Origin: a virus
DNA length: 21,383 bases
Virus record (IMG/VR): IMGVR_UViG_3300025617_000135
Location: 1-21,383 of that record
Direction: 5' to 3' (one strand)
A program made the translations under genes and the position numbers. Numbering within the stretch: the stretch's first letter is position 1; each line of letters begins with the position of its first letter. The notes under the pieces are model-generated. The model had not been told where the DNA came from, searched no databases, and worked only from the letters and a program-made list of their open reading frames with translations. Positions 19,201 through 21,383 of this stretch are shown here, piece by piece.

Positions 19201-21383
19201 CATCTTGCGTAAGTGCCTGTGTTGGCGATCTACTATCAAGAATTAAATTAAACTTTTCTTTACTTGTAAATCCAGCAATCTTAAGACCTAGTTGGTTGTT
19301 GATTGATTGTAAGTCTGTCTTATATCCATCATATACTGTTAATATATCACTTGCTACAAGATTATAAATGTAGTTAACTAAACCTGATGTACTGGTTCTA
19401 ACAGTTGATTCAAATGTATTTGGTAATTTTAAATCTTTAATAACAATAGGCTTGTTACTAGATATATCAACCCATTGATTTGCTAAGTTTTTAGAAATTC
19501 TAGAAACATCAAATCCTAAGCTCATAGTTTTTGCTGGCTTGTTTAACAGCATTGCAGTTAAAATAGCAAACGGATAATCTGAACTTCTGCGCCATGTATT
19601 TTCAATTGGAGAATAATCACCAAATTTAAAGTTTTGTGTCGCACTTCTTATGTCGAAGTTTTTAGCATATCTGCTATCTAATGGAGATAACAATTTACCA
19701 GTGCTGTCAACAGGAATAAAGTTTGTTAGTCCTGGTCGAGAATATTTTAGATCAATTCTAGTATTATCAGGATCTGCAATTTTTCCTGCTTCTAGATCTC
19801 TCCACATTACTAAGTTATCACCAGTATACGGAGCAGGACCATACACTGTATTCCACCAACTTGGCTTTAGATGTAAACCTAACATTTCCCACGGATGACT
19901 ATGAGGACGATCAGTATCAAATGCTCTTACATAAACTCCTCTCCAAAATCCAGGATTTAGATTTCCATTTGACGAGTTAGTATTTGAATAATTAAATGTC
20001 CAATTATTAGTTCTATCATAAAACGTATTAGTTGTGTATGATTGATTGTCTAAATTTTCTAATATCCATTTTTGGAAATCGCCGAGCAGTGTATTATCTA
20101 CTTCAGTTTTTGTAAATTCATTAGTTCTAAATTCGCCGCCGATGAAATCGTTAACGTCTAATCTATCAGTCGAGTACTCTGCTTTAATATTGTTAAAAAT
20201 TCTTTTTTCAAGTTCTAATAATAGTTCATCTCTATAGTCTTTGTATGCTTTGATATAACTACCATCGTGACCTCTAATAAATGCAACACCAATAGGGTAT
20301 TCATCTATTTCAATATTATCATTGCCTGCAAGTGTGCTGCCTTCTGTTGGAATATAGAACAATTTGTTCATACCAATAAATGTATGCGAAGTAGATGCAC
20401 TACCTGATCCTGCTGCACTTTTAGTCGTATAAACAGGGTAGAACCAACCTCTGTTACCAGTTGCTTGGTCTTCACCATAAATCTTAAATGGGCCAGTAGC
20501 AGTTGGCTCAGTACCTTGAACAGTATCATCAATAGTTAATTCAGGATAGTACTTAGGATATAAACCTAACTTAGATGGTGTTGGAGCAATAAAACTACCG
20601 TCAGTAGTATCATATTCGTATATTTCAATTAGGTCATTTTCTTCTTGTCCCGCATCAATTGAAATGTATCCGTCTACATTAAAATTGTAGTCTTTAATAT
20701 GAATTAACTGCGCTCCATTTAAGTACACAAGTATACTAGATGCACTTAATGTTGTTAAGTTAAAATTATTAGTAATAGGATAATCTGTTACTCGAGCATC
20801 TAAGACGTTATATTCAATTTTATTTGCTGCGCCTGTTGCAAGCATATCTGAGAAATAAAACGGTTGTGATTTTAATTTGTCACTGTTAATTGTTCTTAAA
20901 ACAAGATCAACATGAGATCTTATAGGACCATCATAACCAAGTGTACTAGCAGTATCTAAAAATGTCTTTTTAAATCTTGAATATTCTTTCTTAGAATATT
21001 TTAATGCCTTGACAATATTATAATCTTTATTAGTTATATGGTACAATGGAAGATTAATTGGTCCACTATGTTTTACAAAACGTTTACCATATCGATCTAA
21101 ATCTCCTAGATCTCTTAAATTGCTAGATCCAAGATATTCACCAGTATACCCCGGAACGTCTTCTAACATACTATCAACGTGTTCTATAACTTCGCCTAGT
21201 GTAAATTGACTAATATCATCGTTAAGTGGATTACGTTCTAGGTTATAAGGAAACTCATAATATCCGTTAGAATTTTTTATAGTTTTACTATTTGTTTTAA
21301 CTTTAATAACATCATCTACAGTTAAATCTTGTGTAAATGTAATAACTGCATTTGCATTAGTCTTATCGAGTGTGTAGTTAACA
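7250..21383 (-). CDS. Giant multidomain virion protein, 5'-truncated by the window, at least 4,710 codons
   Basis: The frame stays open to the right edge. Upstream of the Met at 21167-21169 it continues for 71 more codons (ending ...GEVIEHVDS before [10 protein letters not shown]), so that Met is internal and the real start lies outside. Residues below are counted from it. A conserved phage region covers about 1-690, with [11 protein letters not shown] and [19 protein letters not shown]5/12-like modules begin at about 730 and 986. A FG-GAP-like propeller covers about 1394-2487, with long insertions. [13 protein letters not shown] is at about 2795. GxGY repeats lie at about 2880-2945 and 3247-3336. 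[15 protein letters not shown] is at 11740-11785. C-terminal fibre-like beta repeats run to the end, interrupted by a foreign-looking domain at about 3561-3877. Only one cysteine is seen. The likely role is a baseplate or tail-fibre protein contacting host polysaccharide. Size and position recall the very large proteins near gp7 in marine T4-like phages, at low confidence. Confidence 0.85.
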   Translation of the reverse strand, partial: VNYTLDKTNANAVITFTQDLTVDDVIKVKTNSKTIKNSNGYYEFPYNLERNPLNDDISQFTLGEVIEHVDSMLEDVPGYTGEYLGSSNLRDLGDLDRYGKRFVKHSGPINLPLYHITNKDYNIVKALKYSKKEYSRFKKTFLDTASTLGYDGPIRSHVDLVLRTINSDKLKSQPFYFSDMLATGAANKIEYNVLDARVTDYPITNNFNLTTLSASSILVYLNGAQLIHIKDYNFNVDGYISIDAGQEENDLIEIYEYDTTDGSFIAPTPSKLGLYPKYYPELTIDDTVQGTEPTATGPFKIYGEDQATGNRGWFYPVYTTKSAAGSGSASTSHTFIGMNKLFYIPTEGSTLAGNDNIEIDEYPIGVAFIRGHDGSYIKAYKDYRDELLLELEKRIFNNIKAEYSTDRLDVNDFIGGEFRTNEFTKTEVDNTLLGDFQKWILENLDNQSYTTNTFYDRTNNWTFNYSNTNSSNGNLNPGFWRGVYVRAFDTDRPHSHPWEMLGLHLKPSWWNTVYGPAPYTGDNLVMWRDLEAGKIADPDNTRIDLKYSRPGLTNFIPVDSTGKLLSPLDSRYAKNFDIRSATQNFKFGDYSPIENTWRRSSDYPFAILTAMLLNKPAKTMSLGFDVSRISKNLANQWVDISSNKPIVIKDLKLPNTFESTVRTSTSGLVNYIYNLVASDILTVYDGYKTDLQSINNQLGLKIAGFTSKEKFNLILDSRSPTQALTQDGIFVPQENYQVFLNTSSPNDLAIFSGIVVERAELGYLIRGYNLEKPFFEYYAAQSGSSSSTVTVGGISEKVVPWNTNTSYVSGEVILHNNAYYRVINSFKSGLTFNTTDITKLPTLPIKGGRTAEFKKDFDTVTIKTLQYGSRLDTAQEVVDFILGYNVRQKEIGFSFENVIDGSNTVENWNQSAKEFLFWTTQGWAASSLIALSPAANLIEFQRDYFVVDNIKDEFYGYSIFKADGLFLDSEFNSLLRDQNSFGIETVGTDEGLYHVALPLVQKEHVVLLDNTTDFNDAIYNPSTGYRQERIRVNGYRSDNWNGGLNIPGFVYDDASFTDWTQWKDYSIGDIVKYKQYYYVATVNATGSENFNSNNWYQLSEKPVSQLMTNFDYRVTQFTDFYDLDSDSFDTEQQKMAQHLIGYQKRQYLANIINDDVSQFKFYRGAIADKGTMNVFTKLFDALGNTADNLEFYEEWAIQVGRYGAVDDVQQVEYNLKQDKMQESPQAVELVNTLPPTNFDKIYRILPNEVFDKPADYNHAPFPTKTIASEYIKTAGYTNENDVDFIVGNMLDLAGVDTNQISLGASLWVTNTDDRNWTVMQLVKANVNATTSSILSTAIAANGLFLVELTLDKWATQVLEVGEYIGIRGATEYSINGLYEIDSINLNTVQIRVPRDNEIADFEDELFAVSKLRTVRVDNVVEINTAINQDLYAQQKLWIDTYNDEWAVLENNPVYLNSQSITNPSDYDSTDQGFSNSVAVTKNNNNVFVSSENDLNGKVSVYRRTREASNLLLDQEIIFDDDEIFDITNADFGRSIAVSPDGEYLVVGIPQASDVNTRLAYKTEAGTGASTFDFQTDATYNKNDIVRYRESLWKVNRQILPEIANQPFSTFDTYVNIASAADADSTTLNLLVAGDAGLENNTVDHLLVRAPLDMYIGTTAGDTINLFWNQRSFAYPTLDNYIPFDGNIPAITKEFISQDHTIVEKIDHVFFVSTFVTLPTVGDIVTTDTGSAEVFYASKRRDSAVIYVKNTNGVFDITGELFIEELDFVGTYTEEATYSTTDAVGGFWYISTPSYSNNGVYYDTGRGLVYADVRLQDSVRPFSPYYNIQNTVGAIGVFVTEKNRVSYIEQLSYNGDPAGADAQDGATRDLPSNKWVARVGKAFSDTLTIGDTQEFRLYNLDNRIIDVASAGFTYDILNKQQTIVDLWDGYIDFTLSEFDFLGFAFEPQVGDIIEDVQVPRDGQGGLALTTITTSSAEVVFMQRNFTSVRVYVKILSGDWLEQANIGRFQIRRKANTSLRGVSDVDRTIGTVTDINNNIVLGNSLVGKLVVFENTSNFDIVADPTIVDEEYWFFDETTESGIARLANPPYSLNKDYTQVYHIAAEKTGSSPSLTNEGAIAIYRKLRDGTYRYQNTFVSEYREANRYFGSKVAITQVGNYYTLLVGSDSLVDVGEDSTQRRTHPGAIEIFRHGTKVTDSFKGEYKLTAYDIGDIVIYKDDYYICRKATSDEQNVIVDPIYWDKISWKHGKDSNYRGNFDNSYTYKKGNIVAQDNALWEAQTNISVGAAVPSSTNNSWESVSTNIDYVGYLPNLTANAFYNEDVFDPAENLIEFSKSFDISDDAQVLVVTTTQAQAANDSTTDTKIAIYREIGDKFVLDQIIEAPNNIDAWGEKVSLNPAGTQIAVSAMLDDTTKINQGVVYVYTQVAGTFELTQTLTPPNNEESEGFGFGLSFGSDNLVVSSLNGDQKIPTTFDVGLYTETEGTATTFDNEFTNFRNIKLDKGAVYVYENLNDTLVYSEQFIYPLTQTTFGENIYTNDNHVYIGLPDQVDGDKKGVLLDFRKNKTTFAWGVVSQGITPVDVDNIRGAFIYNKRENRIVSYIDYIDPVQGKIAGPADQEITFKTPFDPAVYNTGNTSDSSVDPNRAWTEKHVGQVWWNISAAKFDHAYQGSTTFQKNAWNKLTVGASIDVFEWVESNFIPSIWDSIADTPDGLAAAISGTSLFGDARYSTKIVYNDVSKTFSNKYYFWVVNKVTVPVMENRRLSVRDIAALIENPRTQGYPFLSLLSNNKFVLNNFDTFVDNDDLVLNIKYSTGPKKTQNLHSQYKLISDGLKTSKPDADIERKWFDSLIGFDDNNRIVPDPKITVKNRYGVQNRPRQSMFVNRIEALKQTIERINLTLLENLVVDEYNIAPLSQQDAVPTATSREYDLAIDTLAELTFVSTNKITPAILTPIITNGRISRVNITDAGRGYKVAPSFKLNGAGNGAEFEVTINNLGQITDVDIINAGSGYDAATTITVRPFTVLVNADTSIQDKWALYSWNDTEKSWYRRKLQSYNVDLYWDYTDWYAPGFNQFTNITDTIKGAYLLPSLDNNIGDVVKIESVGTGGWLLLQKVDDQDSEDYTINYDTVGRQNGTIQFKDTLYDYSKNTVGFDNRSFDSNFYDNNPSVELRIILETIRDDIFVGDLEVEYNQLFMAALRYVMSEQQSVDWMFKTSFVKAKHNRESLNLQDITFNNDNLASYQDFVEEFKPYSTKIREFVSDYTAIDPTNTSISDFDLSPAYNNITKTIEASNAKIVDGEIVEENLDTIVYPRKNWKDNFGYEVTEVQVRDGGSGYTFEPIVTLVGGGGTGAKAKAYLGYGKVTSIKVTYPGSGYTSAPTVVISGSQLDAGTPTKATAILGNGVVRTPSVKVKFDRTSGTYTFSTLAKTETFTGTGSENRFFLEWPMDLDTKRVNVYVDNILQLRSKYAYENIENTDKSYTREQGKILFATPPSLNAVIRVEYNLPLSMLSAEDRIKFAYAPIAGMYGNDLAQLMTGVDYGGVEVRSFDFDGPAGFDTAPWYTDAWDEFDSAFEDEIFTADGSTIAVQLSEPLEDGVVYNLYKNGVRIDATDFVAGTPEVPGVPEVPGVPAVPGVPADAEYNNGALITENNGTVFDRALTVNGLKLVVAGAVGGQLAVPDEWAKKTARTFELITDPNGAGINTTHQRNFIKTLRGDAGTYHAGIPAIQRVGYGGGSTYTPNWLEDAGIASYAGLQAFNDSVAQKDMVWYKNINGNNPPTQRRDIEEIFEHVFHTIHAFGIPGAVPGSIDAVEMNPDIRIGFEPSFDWQNTALHLAMKEAIDAGLYDPSGYAPDWNTDPEKAAVAYTEYTYLVNWSMWDMSVYWDGGSLSPEWDDSLKTPAGMLANNPLGYALFNTYFAPVLSKPDFATIESIFGENDTGVSGYVVDALVGGSPAIPAIPAVPAIPAVPGSSATNVNAITNSITGDGVTDTIFVQDLGILLLDGDIFVVRKTTSDGSVIPDAESYDTALSGGDLAYTSARGIAAEEIITDGDGFVTPTTSAGPEELVPGQVLDTLDIKVYTRDSAGQGVINSQSYIMDSTLTYDLGVIPNSSDAVIVKVDNIILPQTDYTINWSANTVTLDSATVGAELSIVTVAQGIQNILDFGQLTGDGITTEFETTVDWEEGVSVYASANGIRRSVVAFASVTTSKTVIRFDEVVAAGEVINYSVFSDDTIVNYSQITKDTFAGDVSTTQFTLATAPLYATPTEHNVLVKVDNKILNAGYNVQYTIPENNQREFPLEIFQMPAGSLVVSDVKVFLNGIEIVTPLQWRFEIVNSSIILSDETGIPGDLLELYVITDGDYRINGNTVEFDTAPADGSVVEIIQFTNHDLLEIERINYDVVSRASLIPEDVDYVTYRRSTVGEITLRAPAVDAQYVWVSVNNELLTPSVDYYVTDDKLKVQLVRQPIADDVIDIIHFTAPVSKPKFAYRQFKDMLNRTHFKRLEAPAAKLAQALNYYDLRIELNDASELSEPNKGQNLPGVIFIEGERIEYFVKEENTLRQLRRGTLGTGVKDTYSTNTKVYDQNINKTVPYKDQTLTYNKIADGTTATFEIGYAVGSVNEIEVFAAGTRLRKTPLDVFNPTLALDSPEGDTTSVAGFTFDVNTNEITLSTTPAENTRITVVKKVGQSWTTSGTSLGDTENSIARFLRAATTELPE
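7335..9125 (-). repeat. C-terminal string of fibre-like beta-sandwich repeats in the giant protein
   Basis: Several domains of about 70-90 residues follow one plan. A (G/D)GxTxxF strand comes first, then a strand with VxVxxxxxxL, then a short xxDYxxx, and finally a hydrophobic strand ending near a Pro or Gly turn. Examples are [15 protein letters not shown] (near 8915), [16 protein letters not shown] (near 8680), [15 protein letters not shown] (near 8060) and [14 protein letters not shown] (near 7605). More copies lie further upstream near 11110, 10660 and 9460. The plan resembles repeated domains of T7-like fibre proteins. Such chains usually form rigid shafts. Confidence 0.55.
9495..9539 (-). 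repeat. Pro-Ala-(Ile/Val) triplet linker, C-terminal side of the inserted domain
   Basis: Five 9-base units on the plus strand (ggaactgcc, ggaatagcc, ggtactgct, ggtattgct, ggtatagct) encode [17 protein letters not shown] on the minus strand. Third-codon positions vary, so the triplet pattern is kept at the protein level. It directly adjoins the compact domain at 9540-10490. Confidence 0.85.
9540..10490 (-). other. Compact inserted domain of unknown function (~317 aa) within the giant protein
   Basis: This segment differs in style from its surroundings. It is rich in Trp, His, Ala and Pro, and it has predicted helices instead of Thr/Asn-rich strands. Landmarks in coding order are [61 protein letters not shown] (His codons at 10010-10012, 10019-10021 and 10028-10030), [18 protein letters not shown] and [12 protein letters not shown], ending in [19 protein letters not shown]. 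The EHVFHTIH helix puts three His on one face and could bind a metal, but it is not an HExxH motif. Pro-triplet linkers flank it on both sides. I do not recognise the family with certainty; an enzyme-like or receptor-binding module is possible. Confidence 0.6.
10491..10555 (-). repeat. Pro-Gly-Val triplet linker built on an 18-base tandem repeat
   Basis: On the plus strand three 18-base units start at 10491, 10509 and 10527, followed by a partial copy. The second and third differ at one base only, a sign of recent slippage. The minus strand encodes [19 protein letters not shown] followed by VPA. This is the N-terminal-side linker of the inserted domain. It shares ggtactgctgg (10500-10510) exactly with the other linker (9513-9523). 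Confidence 0.85.
10527..10552. repeat. Perfect 10-bp inverted repeat inside the Pro linker
   Basis: GGAACACCCG (10527-10536) and CGGGTGTTCC (10543-10552) are exact reverse complements around a 6-base loop. The stem is GC-rich compared with the surrounding DNA and no T-tract follows. It may be a by-product of codon choice in the repeat, or a pausing or recombination structure. Confidence 0.6.
11163..11430 (-). repeat. GxGY glycine-rich repeat pair in the giant protein
   Basis: Two tandem copies read [19 protein letters not shown], then [11 protein letters not shown], then [19 protein letters not shown] and a partly degenerate second GA-rich stretch. The plan is V-x-x-(I/V)-x-(V/I)-x-x-x-GSGY-T-x-x-P-x-V followed by G-x-G-A-x-A. 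A second pair lies at 12335-12530. The plan recurs in marine phage virion proteins as I recall them. Confidence 0.7.
12335..12530 (-). repeat. Second GxGY glycine-rich repeat pair in the giant protein
   Basis: The coding strand gives [33 protein letters not shown] and [19 protein letters not shown]. This matches the plan of the pair at 11163-11430. The two pairs are about 300 residues apart, separated by a conserved region containing [15 protein letters not shown]. Confidence 0.65.
14495..14800 (-). other. Two adjacent CBM5/12-like modules in the giant protein
   Basis: The first, in coding order, reads [20 protein letters not shown] followed by [10 protein letters not shown]. The second reads [19 protein letters not shown], then [16 protein letters not shown] and NNSWESV. 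Both follow the chitin/cellulose-binding plan W/Y-x(5-8)-Y-x-x-G-(D/N)-I-V-x(6-7)-(Y/L)-(Y/W)-x-(A/C), ending in a Trp. The only cysteine codon seen in the giant gene (14720-14722) is in the first module. Confidence 0.55.
16560..16680 (-). other. CBM5/12-like module after propeller blade 2
   Basis: The coding strand gives [20 protein letters not shown] then LWKVNRQI, matching the Y-x-x-x-(D/N)-(I/V)-V-x-Y-x-x-x-L-W core seen in the other modules. The trailing Trp is absent. It begins the long insertion that splits propeller blade 2. Confidence 0.45.
18087..18212 (-). other. CBM5/12-like module in the N-terminal half of the giant protein
   Basis: The coding strand reads [20 protein letters not shown], then [13 protein letters not shown] and NNWYQLS. 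It carries the Trp, Tyr, G-D-I-V, Tyr-Tyr and final Trp pattern of the family, with aromatic residues spaced as in sugar-binding modules. Confidence 0.55.
18898..18982 (-). other. CBM5/12-like module, first copy in coding order
   Basis: The coding strand reads [20 protein letters not shown] followed by RVINSFKSG. It fits W-x(5)-Y-x-x-G-(D/E)-V-x-x-x-x-x-x-Y-Y. The C-terminal Trp of the family is not obvious, so this copy may be shortened. Confidence 0.45.

Overview
The window looks like part of the late structural region of a marine, T4-like contractile-tailed phage. The DNA is AT-rich and every credible gene lies on the minus strand. All of them read as virion proteins: beta-rich, Gly/Asn/Thr-rich, repetitive and almost free of cysteine. 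Upstream of three genes there are octamers (AATAAATA or GATAAATA) that closely resemble the T4 late-promoter core TATAAATA. The exact phage and host cannot be fixed from this sequence. A cyanophage- or SAR11-phage-like myovirus is the best inference.

Transcription order runs from right to left. First comes a giant gene (7250 to the right edge) that is still open at the window edge, with at least 4,710 codons visible. Next is a 200-residue structural protein (6627-7229). Three fibre-type paralogs follow (4562-6616, 2659-4560, 1134-2618). They share an N-terminal trunk but carry three different C-terminal ends: a gp12-like collar tip, a plain beta tip, and a YADLAEKY-type tip. Last are a 307-residue protein (201-1124) and the first 46 codons of its paralog (1-138), which is cut by the left edge.

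The genes are tightly packed. Several stop codons overlap the next Shine-Dalgarno sequence, and no gap exceeds 65 bases. Three late-promoter-like sites suggest three transcript starts inside the cluster: before 6627-7229, before 1134-2618 and before 1-138.

The giant protein is the most interesting object. It has a conserved phage N-terminal region, a seven-repeat FG-GAP-like propeller broken open by long insertions, and five short modules that resemble chitin/cellulose-binding CBM5/12 repeats. It also has two pairs of GxGY glycine-rich repeats and a C-terminal string of T7-fibre-like beta domains. A compact, unrelated domain of about 317 residues (9540-10490) sits in one loop of that string. 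It is bracketed by two Pro-x-x triplet linkers that share an exact 11-base direct repeat. It looks like an exchangeable domain cassette and is the best candidate here for undescribed biology. A baseplate or tail-fibre location fits the context (T4 gp7 to gp12-like order), but this is inference.
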